Shown here: in pieces, positions 23,467 to 31,794 of the stretch
Numbering within the stretch: position 1 is the first letter of the stretch
Layout of the letters: the number at the start of each line of letters is the position of its first letter
NCBI GenBank assembly: GCA_040772005.1
Contig: JAXGYZ010000003.1
Coordinates: 620,001 to 684,000 of the forward strand
Direction of reading: 5' to 3'
Source: MWBF01 sp040772005
Lineage (GTDB): Bacteria; Chloroflexota; Anaerolineae; CG2-30-64-16
Length of the DNA: 64,000 nt
Made by a program: the position numbers and the translations under genes
The notes under the pieces: model-generated
The model's database searches: none
The model's input: only the letters and a program-made list of their open reading frames with translations
What the model was told of the DNA's origin: nothing

Positions 23467-25017
23467 TTATTGACCGCGGAAGAGCAGCGGCAAATAGGTC
23501 GCCCGGAACTCGCCGTCGACTTCGACCGTCGCGCGCGCCTCGCCCATGTTCGCGCCTGCGTCGAAGGCCAGGACCGCGACTTCATACGATCCGGCTGCGG
23601 GCGCGATCCAGGTGGCCGCGTAAGGCGCGGCCCGGTCCAGCGCGACGGTCGTGCCGTTCACCTGCCAGGCAACGAGCGTGACACCCATATCGTCGGTCGC
23701 CTCCGCCGCGAGGGCGACCGACGGGCTGCCCGGCTGCTGCGTCGCAGAGAGGCTGACCTGCGGGGCTGTTGCATCGCCGCCCAGGCCGATGCTCTTGGCC
23801 GGATTGTCGGCCATGCCGGTCAGGTAGGTGACCGCAGGGAGATTGCGCCCGGTCTCGCGCGGGATGCTGCGCGCCGTCGGATAAAAGCCTGGATCCGAGT
23901 ATGCCGGGTACATCTCGAAGGTGAAGGCGAAGATGCCCCGCTCGCCGTAGAGCCAGTCGACGGTGTCTCCGGCGGTGAGGTACAGCGCGGAAGCCTGCTG
24001 CGGCGTGTAGTCGTTCGTTGCGGCCATGTGCTCCGCCAGGGCGACGAACGCGCGGTAATCGTCCGGCTGCATGTCGTCAGGCAGCTCGTCATAGGTGTAG
24101 CCGTACGGGTACATGATGAGCTCGCCATAGGTGTGGAAACTGATGGCCGCGGTGATGCTGGGATGTGCTATGACGAAATCGCGGACGGCCTGAGTTTCGG
24201 GCTCGGAGAAGGGCGCAGGCCCGCGGTAGGTATCGCTCGATGGGAAGGGGCTCGAGCCCTCGCCGCCCCAGCGATAGCCGTAATTGCGATTGAGGTCCAC
24301 GCCGTAGCTGTCGTCCGCATTGGGTTGCCGGTTCTTGCGCCAGTAACGGTAGTAGCCGGCCTCGATGTCGTATTCGCCGCCGTCCGGGTTGGCGTTCGGC
24401 AGGACCCAGATCTCGCGCTGCTCGACGAGGTTGGTCAGCGCGGGATCGACGCCATAGCCTTCCGTGAACAGGCGGATGATCGCCAGCGCCATCTCGACGG
24501 TCAGGTGCTCGCGCGCGTGGTGGAGCGCCACGAACAGGATGGCCGGTTCATCCGGCTCGGCGCGTTCGGGATGGTCGCTGATCTTGACCGCGGGGATGGC
24601 GCGGCCCTCCACGCTCACACCGGCATCGGTCACGCGTAGGATGTCGGGATAGGCAGCCGCGGTATCTGCCAGGGCCGCCAGCAGTTCGGCATAGTTATGG
24701 TAGGCCGCGTCCGCCGGCGGAAAGTCGAGTGGGGTGACGGACAGCGGGCGGAGACCGGCCGCGCGTGCGGCCGCCAGCTCGACGGCGGTCATCACGGTGA
24801 CCGCGCTCTCCCCGCTCAACCCGTCGATCGCGAAGCCCTGCTGCGCGAGGGCCGTGCGCTCTACGGCGTCTGCTGCGGGCAGCACGACCGTGTAGAGCCG
24901 GGGTGGTGGGGGCGCGTCCTGCGCCGGTTCCGCCTGGAACGCGACTGCGCTGCGCGGCGTCACCAGGAGAGCAAGCAGGGCCGCAGCAAGCAGGGTGCGC
25001 AGGCGGTAGATCGACAT
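23467..25017 (-). CDS. Secreted zinc carboxypeptidase, M14 family
   Basis: A 516-residue exported peptidase. A signal peptide (LRTLLAAALLALLVTPRSAVA) precedes a propeptide-like region. The catalytic domain starts near residue 105: zinc motif HHARE (H167, E170), PDGGEYDI and VDLNRNYGY substrate loops, third zinc His in AAISFHTYGE, and catalytic Glu in FTFEMYP. A C-terminal Ig-like domain ends in TYLPLLFRGQ. This LPL-type tail is recurrent in secreted Chloroflexota proteins and may be a sorting or anchoring tag. GGAG lies 5-6 nt before ATG. Likely role: nutrient peptide degradation. Confidence 0.93.
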   Translation of the reverse strand: MSIYRLRTLLAAALLALLVTPRSAVAFQAEPAQDAPPPPRLYTVVLPAADAVERTALAQQGFAIDGLSGESAVTVMTAVELAAARAAGLRPLSVTPLDFPPADAAYHNYAELLAALADTAAAYPDILRVTDAGVSVEGRAIPAVKISDHPERAEPDEPAILFVALHHAREHLTVEMALAIIRLFTEGYGVDPALTNLVEQREIWVLPNANPDGGEYDIEAGYYRYWRKNRQPNADDSYGVDLNRNYGYRWGGEGSSPFPSSDTYRGPAPFSEPETQAVRDFVIAHPSITAAISFHTYGELIMYPYGYTYDELPDDMQPDDYRAFVALAEHMAATNDYTPQQASALYLTAGDTVDWLYGERGIFAFTFEMYPAYSDPGFYPTARSIPRETGRNLPAVTYLTGMADNPAKSIGLGGDATAPQVSLSATQQPGSPSVALAAEATDDMGVTLVAWQVNGTTVALDRAAPYAATWIAPAAGSYEVAVLAFDAGANMGEARATVEVDGEFRATYLPLLFRGQ

Positions 25018-25236
25018 AGAGGCTCCTTCTTGCAGACATCCTGGGCGGAGCAGCGGTCTTTCGCTGCGTAGTCGAAGGAAGCCTGCGTTGGTCCTGCCAT
25101 GATATCACTGGAGTTCGGCCTGTGATTATAGCATTTTCGGGGCAGCCGTGGTAAAATCAGTGTTGAAGGGCCAGGGCAAAGGCGCCGCGGCCCGTTTCGC
25201 GCGGTTACACTATGCCAGAAAGGAACCAGATCAGCC

Positions 25237-25788
25237 ATGTCGCAGGACTCATATACAGTCCAGATTTGCGGAGTGACCCGGCATCTGCCGTTGTTCGAGG
25301 TGGCCCCCAAGGTCCGCATCGCCATCTTCAACATGCTCGGCGACACGGAAGTCGTTGAGGCGATCGCGGACGAGCTGGCGCGGCGCCTGCCGCGGGAGGG
25401 TGTGGACGCACTGATGACGGCGGAGGTCAAGAGCATCCCGCTCGCCCACGCGCTGGCCGTCCGGATGAAGCTGCCCTATATCGTCGCGCGCAAGACCCGC
25501 AAGCCCTACATGGTCGGCGCGGTGAGCGTCGAGGTCCTGTCCATCACCACCGGCGCGCCGCAACTCCTGTGGCTCGACGGCAAGGACCTGGGCCTTGTCA
25601 AGGGCAAGCGCATCATCCTGGTCGATGATGTTATCAGCACCGGCAGCACGCTGGCCGGAATGCGCAAGCTCGTGAATGAGGCGGGCGGGACCGTGGTGGC
25701 CGAGTCCGCGGCGCTGACCGAGGGAAATGACCCCGAACAGTGGAAACACATCATTGCGACGGGCAATCTGCCCGTGTTCCTGGGATAG
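25237..25788 (+). CDS. Phosphoribosyltransferase family protein (APRT-like)
   Basis: A 183-residue type I phosphoribosyltransferase. The PRPP-binding motif is IILVDDVISTGSTLAGM; the fold start VKSIPLAHALAVRMKLPYIVARK resembles adenine and xanthine phosphoribosyltransferases. The base specificity cannot be read from the sequence, so no symbol is given. It would salvage a purine to its nucleotide using PRPP. AAGGAA lies about 11 nt before ATG, and a TAAAAT box is at 25151-25156. It ends 3 bp before prfA, as the first gene of the translation cluster. Confidence 0.85.
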   Translation: MSQDSYTVQICGVTRHLPLFEVAPKVRIAIFNMLGDTEVVEAIADELARRLPREGVDALMTAEVKSIPLAHALAVRMKLPYIVARKTRKPYMVGAVSVEVLSITTGAPQLLWLDGKDLGLVKGKRIILVDDVISTGSTLAGMRKLVNEAGGTVVAESAALTEGNDPEQWKHIIATGNLPVFLG

Positions 25789-25791
25789 CCT

Positions 25792-26865
25792 GTGATCGAG
25801 AAAGTCGCGGCAGTTGACCGCCGCTATGAAGAACTCAACCGCTTGATGGCCGACCCGGCCACGGCGACCGATCCGGCGCGGCTGGCCGAGCTCGCGCGCG
25901 AGCAGTCCGAGATCGAGGAGCTGGTCTCACTCTACCGGCAGTACCTGGCTGCCAACGATGAGCTGGCCGGCGCTGTGCTGCTGCTCGACGAGGGCGGCGA
26001 TCCGGAGATGAACGAGCTGGCGCAGGCGGAAATCGACCGGCTGGAAGCCGAGCAGGCCGAGCGCGAGGCGCGCATGCACCTGCTGCTGCTGCCCAAGGAC
26101 CCGCTCGACGACAAGAACGTCATCGTGGAAATCCGCGCGGGCACGGGCGGCGATGAGGCTGCCCTGTTTGCCGGTGACCTGTTCCGCATGTACGCGCGCT
26201 GGGCCGAGAATCACGGCTTCAAGGCGGACATCCTGAGCCACCACGAGACAGGCACGGGCGGATTCAAGGAACTCATCTTCCAGGTGCGCGGCCGCGGCGC
26301 CTACTCGCAGCTCAAGTTTGAGAGCGGCGTCCACCGGGTGCAGCGCGTGCCGGTGACCGAGGCGCAGGGCCGCATCCACACCTCGACGGCGACCGTGGCG
26401 GTGCTGCCGGAAGCCGACGACGTCGAGGTAGACATCCGGCCCGAGGATGTGCGCATCGATGTCTTCCGCGCCACCGGACCGGGCGGGCAGAGCGTGAACA
26501 CGACCGACTCCGCTGTGCGGATTACACACGTGCCGACCGGATTGGTAGTAAGCTGCCAGGACGAGAAATCGCAGCTCCAGAACCGCATCAAGGGCATGCA
26601 GATCCTGCGGGCACGGCTCTACCAGATGGAGCAGGAGCGCCTTCAGAGCGAGCGCAGCGAGACGCGGCGCAGCCAGGTCGGCTCGGGGGAGCGGAGCGAG
26701 AAGATTCGCACCTACAACTTCCCGCAGAACCGGGTGACCGATCACCGGATCGGCAAGACCAGCTATAACCTGGCCGGCGTGTTGAGCGGCGGCCTTGACG
26801 AGTTTATCGAAGAACTGGCTGCAACAGAACAGACCGAGAGATTGCAGGCAATCAGCGAGGAATAG
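25792..26865 (+). CDS. prfA: Peptide chain release factor 1
   Basis: A 357-residue class I release factor for UAA and UAG. The peptidyl-hydrolysis motif is GPGGQSVNTTDS (GGQ at 231-233). The stop-codon-reading tripeptide is PVT (187-189, in RVPVTEAQGRIHTST), which marks RF1 rather than RF2. The C-terminal SEKIRTYNFPQNRVTDHRIG is also RF1-type. Translation starts at GTG, 3 bp after the phosphoribosyltransferase stop. prmC, whose product methylates the GGQ glutamine, follows 2 bp downstream, the usual functional pair. Confidence 0.97.
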   Translation: MIEKVAAVDRRYEELNRLMADPATATDPARLAELAREQSEIEELVSLYRQYLAANDELAGAVLLLDEGGDPEMNELAQAEIDRLEAEQAEREARMHLLLLPKDPLDDKNVIVEIRAGTGGDEAALFAGDLFRMYARWAENHGFKADILSHHETGTGGFKELIFQVRGRGAYSQLKFESGVHRVQRVPVTEAQGRIHTSTATVAVLPEADDVEVDIRPEDVRIDVFRATGPGGQSVNTTDSAVRITHVPTGLVVSCQDEKSQLQNRIKGMQILRARLYQMEQERLQSERSETRRSQVGSGERSEKIRTYNFPQNRVTDHRIGKTSYNLAGVLSGGLDEFIEELAATEQTERLQAISEE

Positions 26866-26867
26866 AC

Positions 26868-27950
26868 GTGCAAGAACAACAACCTCACAGGATCTCGTCC
26901 GAGCCCCAAGGCCGGGGCTCGAATGGCAAGGTTGCCAGCGAGCATGAGGTCCACATAGCAGGCATGAATGGCATCTTGCCAGTTGCCGAGATAAAGGTTT
27001 CAGAGAAGCAAGTGAACGGCACGACCAAGAACGGCAACGGACGCTATGAAATCGTCTGGTCGTTGGACCGGACCAGCGATGTCGGACGGGCCTTGCTGGC
27101 CGCGGTGCGCCGGCTGCGCGAGGCAGAAGTGGAATCGGCCCAACTGGATGCGGCCGTGCTGCTGGCCTATGTGTTGGGCGTCAACAAGACGTGGGTGTAT
27201 GCGCACCCTGGCCGCCAGCTCACCGAGCCGGAAATCAGCCGCTACGAGGCACTGGTCCGGCGGCGGATGCGCAACGAGCCGGTGGCCTATCTGATCGGCT
27301 TCAAGTCCTTCTACGGACTCGACATCACGGTGGACCCCCGCGTGTTGATCCCGCGGCCGGAGACCGAGATGCTCGTCGAACGCGCGCTGGCCGATGTACA
27401 GTGGCTGGTGCAGGAGGGACGGCAGCCGGTCGTGGCCGATATCGGTACGGGCAGCGGCGCCATCGCCGTGGCGGTGGCCTGTAATGCGCGGCAGTCCACG
27501 GTTTACGCGGTGGACATCTCGGACGCTGCGCTGGCAGTCGCAGAGCAAAACATCTGGCGCTATGGGTTGGCCGACCAGGTCCACCTGCTGCCGGGTCACC
27601 TGCTGGACGTGCTGCCTGAGCCGGCGGATATCATCCTGGCGAACCTGCCCTACGTGGCGACGGATGCGCTGGCGAAGCTGCCGCCACAGGTGCGGGAATA
27701 CGAGCCGGTGCTGGCGCTGGATGGCGGGCCGGATGGCCTGCGGGTGATTGCGACGCTTCTGGGCCAACTGGCCACGCCTGAGGGCCGCAGCAAGCTGAAG
27801 CCCGGCGGCAGGGTGTGCCTGGAAATTGGCTCGGACCAGGGCGATGCGATGCGCGCACTGGTCCGCGAGTTGCTGCCTGGGGCCAGCGTCGAGATCCAGG
27901 TGGATTATGCGGCGCTGGATCGGGTCGCGGTGATAAGCTTTTATGAGTGA
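26868..27950 (+). CDS. prmC: Release factor glutamine methyltransferase
   Basis: A 360-residue SAM-dependent methyltransferase that modifies the GGQ Gln of release factors. The N-terminal helical domain (ESAQLDAAVLLAYVLGVNKT) and PRPETEMLVERAL precede the SAM loop VADIGTGSGAIAVAVA. The catalytic motif, usually NPPY, is NLPY here (ILANLPYVATDAL), a substitution also known in some lineages. The first 55 residues are an unusual hydrophilic extension (Gln/Gly/Asn-rich), so the GTG start at 26868 is uncertain; ATG codons lie within the extension. Follows prfA by 2 bp. Confidence 0.93.
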   Translation: MQEQQPHRISSEPQGRGSNGKVASEHEVHIAGMNGILPVAEIKVSEKQVNGTTKNGNGRYEIVWSLDRTSDVGRALLAAVRRLREAEVESAQLDAAVLLAYVLGVNKTWVYAHPGRQLTEPEISRYEALVRRRMRNEPVAYLIGFKSFYGLDITVDPRVLIPRPETEMLVERALADVQWLVQEGRQPVVADIGTGSGAIAVAVACNARQSTVYAVDISDAALAVAEQNIWRYGLADQVHLLPGHLLDVLPEPADIILANLPYVATDALAKLPPQVREYEPVLALDGGPDGLRVIATLLGQLATPEGRSKLKPGGRVCLEIGSDQGDAMRALVRELLPGASVEIQVDYAALDRVAVISFYE

Positions 27951-27953
27951 CGG

Positions 27954-28787
27954 ATGACCATTCGACTATTGGCCTTTGACTATGACGGGACCGCCGCCAT
28001 CGACGGTGGATTGCCGAGCGCGGCGGTCTGTGAAGCGCTGGCGCGGGCACAGGCGCAAGGCGTGCGGGTCGTGCTGGCGACCGGACGCACCTACGCCTCG
28101 GCGCTGCCCTATGCCCGCGCGCTGGGTTTGCATGACCCGGTGATCTGCTACCAGGGCGCGATGGTGCGCGAGCTGGGCGGGACCGCTCCGCACACATTGC
28201 TGATCGAGCCGCTGCCTGAGGAGCCGCTGGCCGAAGTGCTGGCCCATGCCGAAGCCGAGGGGTTGGACCTCACATTGTATGACGAAACCGCCATGTATCA
28301 CGTGGAGATGCGCCATCCCCAGGAGTTCTACGACCGTTGGTTCGGCATGCCTATGCGCCAGGTGCGCAGCCTGCCCGAGGCCGTGAGGCAGATTCGCGCG
28401 GCCGGCAGCTACCCGATCAAGGGCCTGTACATCGCGCAGGCGACCGAGAACGATCAGCTCGTGCCTGACCTGCGCGCGCGGTTCGGTCACAGCCTCAGCG
28501 TCGTCCGTTCGCATGACTTGTTCGCAGAACTCATCTCGCCGGCAGCATCCAAGGGCCATGCGCTGGCCTTCCTGACGCAGTTGTGGGGCATTCCCCAGTC
28601 CGAGACGATGGCCGTCGGTGATTCGGGCAACGATGCCAGCATGATCGCGTGGGCAGGCGTGGGCGTGGCGATGGGCAACGCACTGCACGAAGCCGTGGCC
28701 GTCGCAGACTGGGTCGCGCCCTCGGTTGACGATGACGGCCTGGTTGCGGCCATCGACAAATTCGTGGTGCGCAATGGCCGCGGCTGA
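27954..28787 (+). CDS. HAD-superfamily phosphatase, Cof / IIB type
   Basis: A 277-residue cytoplasmic sugar- or nucleotide-phosphatase. HAD motif I is FDYDGTAAI (with Asp nucleophile and general acid), motif II is VLATGRTY, and motif IV is GDSGNDASMIAWAGVGVAMGNA. A cap domain of the C2B type lies between about residues 80 and 190. Many Cof-type enzymes act on phosphosugars or pyridoxal phosphate. It starts 3 bp after prmC and overlaps tsaC by 14 bp, within the translation operon, though the link to translation is unclear. Confidence 0.9.
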   Translation: MTIRLLAFDYDGTAAIDGGLPSAAVCEALARAQAQGVRVVLATGRTYASALPYARALGLHDPVICYQGAMVRELGGTAPHTLLIEPLPEEPLAEVLAHAEAEGLDLTLYDETAMYHVEMRHPQEFYDRWFGMPMRQVRSLPEAVRQIRAAGSYPIKGLYIAQATENDQLVPDLRARFGHSLSVVRSHDLFAELISPAASKGHALAFLTQLWGIPQSETMAVGDSGNDASMIAWAGVGVAMGNALHEAVAVADWVAPSVDDDGLVAAIDKFVVRNGRG

Positions 28788-29409
28788 AATTGCAACCCCG
28801 GTGGTCGAGTTGTCCGAGCGGGCGGTCGAGCGGGCGGTGGCGCTGCTCCGGGCGGGCGAGCTGGTCGTCTTCCCGACCGATACCGTGTATGGCGTCGGTG
28901 CGCTCGCGTGGGACGAGGAAGCGGTCGGCAAGCTGTACACAGCTAAGATCCGGGCGGGCCACAAGGCCATCCCGATCCTCCTGGCCGACCCGGCAGACCT
29001 GCTGCTGGTCGCTTCGGATCTGCCCCCCGCCGCGTTGCGTGTAGCCGAGAGGTTCTGGCCCGGCGCACTCACGCTGGTCGTGCCGCGCAACCGTCGCGTG
29101 CCCGATATCGTCACTGCGGGCGGCGACACGGTTGCCGTGCGCGTGCCGGATCACGATGCCGTGCGCGCGCTCATCCGTGCGGCAGGCGCGCCCCTCGCCA
29201 CCACGAGCGCCAACCTTTCCGGCGCCGCCAGCCCCGTCACGGCTGCGGAGGTCGCCGCGCAGCTCAGCGGCCGCGTCAGCCTCATCCTGGACGGGGGCCC
29301 TTGTCCGGGCGGCACACCCTCCACCATCCTGGACCTGACCGGCGAGACCGCGGTCATACTTCGTGAAGGGCCTCTCACGCTGGCGGACATCCAGGCGGCT
29401 ATGCTATAA
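28774..29409 (+). CDS. tsaC: L-threonylcarbamoyladenylate synthase (Sua5/YciO/YrdC)
   Basis: A 211-residue enzyme of the first step of t6A37 tRNA modification; it condenses threonine, bicarbonate and ATP. The family signature is GELVVFPTDTVYGVGALAWD, followed by IPILLADP, the FWPGALTLVV loop, and TTSANLSGAASP. It is the short TsaC form without the Sua5 extension. The ATG at 28774 is taken because it overlaps the HAD gene end and starts just before the conserved part; an upstream start adds an unrelated leader. The last codons contain the -10 box of the next gene. Confidence 0.92.
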   Translation: MAAAEIATPVVELSERAVERAVALLRAGELVVFPTDTVYGVGALAWDEEAVGKLYTAKIRAGHKAIPILLADPADLLLVASDLPPAALRVAERFWPGALTLVVPRNRRVPDIVTAGGDTVAVRVPDHDAVRALIRAAGAPLATTSANLSGAASPVTAAEVAAQLSGRVSLILDGGPCPGGTPSTILDLTGETAVILREGPLTLADIQAAML

Positions 29410-29410
29410 T
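29402..29410 (+). promoter_or_regulatory. Extended -10 giving a leaderless mRNA for the GT4 gene
   Basis: TGCTATAAT, an extended -10 whose TATAAT (29405-29410) ends 6 nt before the ATG at 29417. Transcription would begin at or next to the start codon; there is no Shine-Dalgarno. Confidence 0.6.
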
Positions 29411-29416
29411 GGGTAC

Positions 29417-30571
29417 ATGCTAATCGGCATCGACGCCAGCCGTGCCACGACAACTCACCGCACCGGCACCGAGAACTACTCGCTGCACCTGATTCGCGGG
29501 CTGCTGCTGAGCGGGACGGAACACCGGTTCCGCCTTTACACGCAACAACCCCCGCCGGATGGCCTCTTCGATGCACACCGGGCCGAAATCCGGGTGATGC
29601 CCTTTCCCCGGCTGTGGACGCATTTGCGCCTGAGCGCCGAGATGGCCCTGCACGCGCCCGCTGTGCTGTTCGTGCCGGCCCACGTCCTCCCGCTGATCCA
29701 TCCGCGGCGCAGCGTCGCGACGGTACACGACCTGGGTTTCCTGCACTACCCGGAAGCGCATTTGCCCCGCGACCTGCGCTATCTGCGCTGGTCCACGGGC
29801 TGGAATGCGCGGCAGGCCGCAGCGGTCATCGCGGACTCGGCTGCGACGAAGGCCGACCTGGTGCAGGCGTACGATGTTCCGCCGAGTAAGGTGCACGTGG
29901 TTTACCTGGGCGGGCCGGAAGGGGCAGACTCGCCGGCAGCCTTGTCCCACTCACCCGCTCAGGCTGCTTGTGGCGAGGTCTTGTCCAGGTATGGCCTGGC
30001 GGACGCGACCGGCGGAGGCCCTGCGCCGTACCTGCTCTATGTCGGGACGCTCCAGCCGCGCAAGAACCTGGCGCGCGTGATCGACGCGTTTGCCCGTATC
30101 GCCGCCGATCCCGCGCTGGCGGACTACCGGCTTGTTCTCGCCGGCAAGCAGGGCTGGCTGCACGAGGACCTGTCCATGCAGGTGCAGCGGCTGGGACTGG
30201 CGGGCCGCGTGCTGTTTCCGGGCTATGTGCCCGAGGCCGACCTGCCTGCGCTGCTGCGCGGCGCACGCGCGTTTGTCTTCCCATCCCTCTACGAAGGCTT
30301 CGGCATCCCGGTGCTCGAAGCAGGAGCGTATGGCGTGCCTGTCATCACCAGCACGACTTCTTCTCTGCCCGAAGTGGCGGGCGATGCCGCGCTGCTCGTG
30401 GACCCGCACGATGTGGACGCCATTGCCGCGGCCATGTACCGGCTTGTGACCGACGACGCGCTGGCCGCGGAGCTGGCGCAGCGCGGGCGCGCGAACGTCA
30501 GGCGCTTCTCCTGGGAGAAGTGCGCGCGCGAGACGCTGGCCGTGCTCGAAAGCGTGGCGCGGGGCCGGTGA
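29417..30571 (+). CDS. Glycosyltransferase family 4 (GT-B fold)
   Basis: A 384-residue retaining glycosyltransferase. The N-terminal lobe begins LIGIDASRATTTHRTGTENYS, as in family-4 enzymes acting on cell-surface glycans. The C-terminal lobe has the donor-binding LLYVGTLQPRKNLARVI and the EX7E motif in LYEGFGIPVLEAGAYGVPVI. An insertion at about 175-200 is Ala/Ser-rich. The ATG at 29417 is preferred to an earlier in-frame ATG because a TATAAT sits just before it. The GT26 gene follows with a TGATG overlap. Probably builds an exopolysaccharide or a lipid-linked glycan. Confidence 0.92.
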   Translation: MLIGIDASRATTTHRTGTENYSLHLIRGLLLSGTEHRFRLYTQQPPPDGLFDAHRAEIRVMPFPRLWTHLRLSAEMALHAPAVLFVPAHVLPLIHPRRSVATVHDLGFLHYPEAHLPRDLRYLRWSTGWNARQAAAVIADSAATKADLVQAYDVPPSKVHVVYLGGPEGADSPAALSHSPAQAACGEVLSRYGLADATGGGPAPYLLYVGTLQPRKNLARVIDAFARIAADPALADYRLVLAGKQGWLHEDLSMQVQRLGLAGRVLFPGYVPEADLPALLRGARAFVFPSLYEGFGIPVLEAGAYGVPVITSTTSSLPEVAGDAALLVDPHDVDAIAAAMYRLVTDDALAAELAQRGRANVRRFSWEKCARETLAVLESVARGR

Positions 30572-31305
30572 TGGCCGAGCGCACACCATCTGTCCGGATT
30601 CTCGGCGTGCGTGTCGATGCCCTGACCTACGCCGGCCTGCTCGACAGCATCGGGCGGTTCATTGCCGAAGGCGGGCCGCGTCACATCTGCACTACGAATC
30701 CCGAATTCGTGATGGAGGCGCAGCGCAACCCCCAATTCCGCGCCGTGCTGGAACAGGCCGACCTGTGTATGGCGGACGGCGTGGGGCTGCTGTGGGCCGC
30801 GCGGCGGCAGGGCCGCCCGCTGCCGGAGCGCGTCACGGGGTCGGACGGCGTCCCGCGCATCGCAGAGCGCGCGGCGGCTGAGGGCTGGCGGCTGTATCTG
30901 CTCGGCGCGGGCCCGGGCATCGCGGCGCGTGCGGGCGAGATTCTGTGTGCGCGCTATCCCGGTCTGCTGATAGCCGGAGTGTACGAGGGCACGCCTGCGG
31001 ACTCAGATGCGCCGGGCATCATCGCGGCCATCACCGCGGCGCGGCCCGACATCCTGTTCGTGGCCTACGGCGCACCGCGGCAGGACCTCTGGATCGCGCA
31101 GCACCGCGACGCGCTGCGCGTGCCCGTGATGATGGGCGTGGGCGGGACGTTCGACCATATCACCGGCGCGCGCAAGCGGGCTCCCCGCTGGGTGCAGCGC
31201 CTGAACCTGGAATGGCTGTTCCGGCTGCTCACCCAGCCGTGGCGCTGGCGGCGGCAACTGGACATCCCCCGCTTCGTGTGGGCAGTGATCAGAGCAAGAG
31301 ACTGA
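30571..31305 (+). CDS. WecG/TagA/CpsF family glycosyltransferase (GT26)
   Basis: A 244-residue inverting glycosyltransferase that adds the second sugar (for instance N-acetylmannosamine) to an undecaprenyl-linked acceptor. Family marks are RHICTTNPEFVMEAQRN, ADGVGLLWAARRQG, LYLLGAGPG, FVAYGAPRQDLW and VGGTFDHITG, and the C-terminal W-rich helix (LEWLFRLLTQPWRWRR) that may touch the membrane. Start is the ATG overlapping the GT4 stop (TGATG). It fits with its neighbours in a polymer-assembly pathway. Confidence 0.92.
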   Translation: MAERTPSVRILGVRVDALTYAGLLDSIGRFIAEGGPRHICTTNPEFVMEAQRNPQFRAVLEQADLCMADGVGLLWAARRQGRPLPERVTGSDGVPRIAERAAAEGWRLYLLGAGPGIAARAGEILCARYPGLLIAGVYEGTPADSDAPGIIAAITAARPDILFVAYGAPRQDLWIAQHRDALRVPVMMGVGGTFDHITGARKRAPRWVQRLNLEWLFRLLTQPWRWRRQLDIPRFVWAVIRARD

Positions 31306-31317
31306 CAGGAGGCGCGC

Positions 31318-31794
31318 GTGGGACGGGTGATGACACTGGACGAGGCGCGAGCGTGGCGCGCGGGGCAGGGTGGGTCGGTCGTCCTGACGAACGGCCATTT
31401 CGACCTCCTGCATGTCGGCCATGTGCGCTACTTGCAGGCGGCCCGCAACCTGGGCGGCGCGCTCATCGTAGGGCTGAACAGCGACGCCTCGACCGCTGCG
31501 CGCAAGCCCGGCCGCCCGCTCGTGCCCCAGGCGGATCGGGCGGAGCTGCTCGCGGCGCTCGGCTGCGTGGATGCGGTCGTCATCTTCGACGCGCTGACGG
31601 CCAACGAACTGGTCTCTGCGCTGCGCCCTGACATCTATGTGAAAGGCGGTGACTGGGGTCGGCCGGGCGGCCCGCAGCCGCCGGAGGCCGAGCTGGTCAC
31701 GGCCCAGGGCGGGCAGGTCGTCTACCTGCCCTATGTGCCCGACCGCTCCACCACGCTGATTATCGAACGGATTCGCGCCCTACCTGCCGAATGA
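31318..31794 (+). CDS. rfaE2: RfaE2-like nucleotidyltransferase (heptose-phosphate type)
   Basis: A 158-residue cytidylyltransferase-fold enzyme. The nucleotide-binding motif is TNGHFDLLHVGHVRYL (H-x-G-H); LIVGLNSDAS and YVKGGDW match the adenylyltransferase half of HldE/RfaE. It would activate D-glycero-manno-heptose 1-phosphate or a similar sugar phosphate with a nucleotide. A stand-alone half is common outside Proteobacteria. The GTG start at 31318 has GGAGG about 6 nt upstream. It overlaps the second murJ by 4 bp. The exact sugar is not certain. Confidence 0.88.
   Translation: MGRVMTLDEARAWRAGQGGSVVLTNGHFDLLHVGHVRYLQAARNLGGALIVGLNSDASTAARKPGRPLVPQADRAELLAALGCVDAVVIFDALTANELVSALRPDIYVKGGDWGRPGGPQPPEAELVTAQGGQVVYLPYVPDRSTTLIIERIRALPAE

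Noticed and set aside
25018..25236. tRNA or riboswitch in the divergent gap before the phosphoribosyltransferase
   Set aside because: No T-loop motif, cloverleaf or known aptamer core could be found; only a TAAAAT box is visible.
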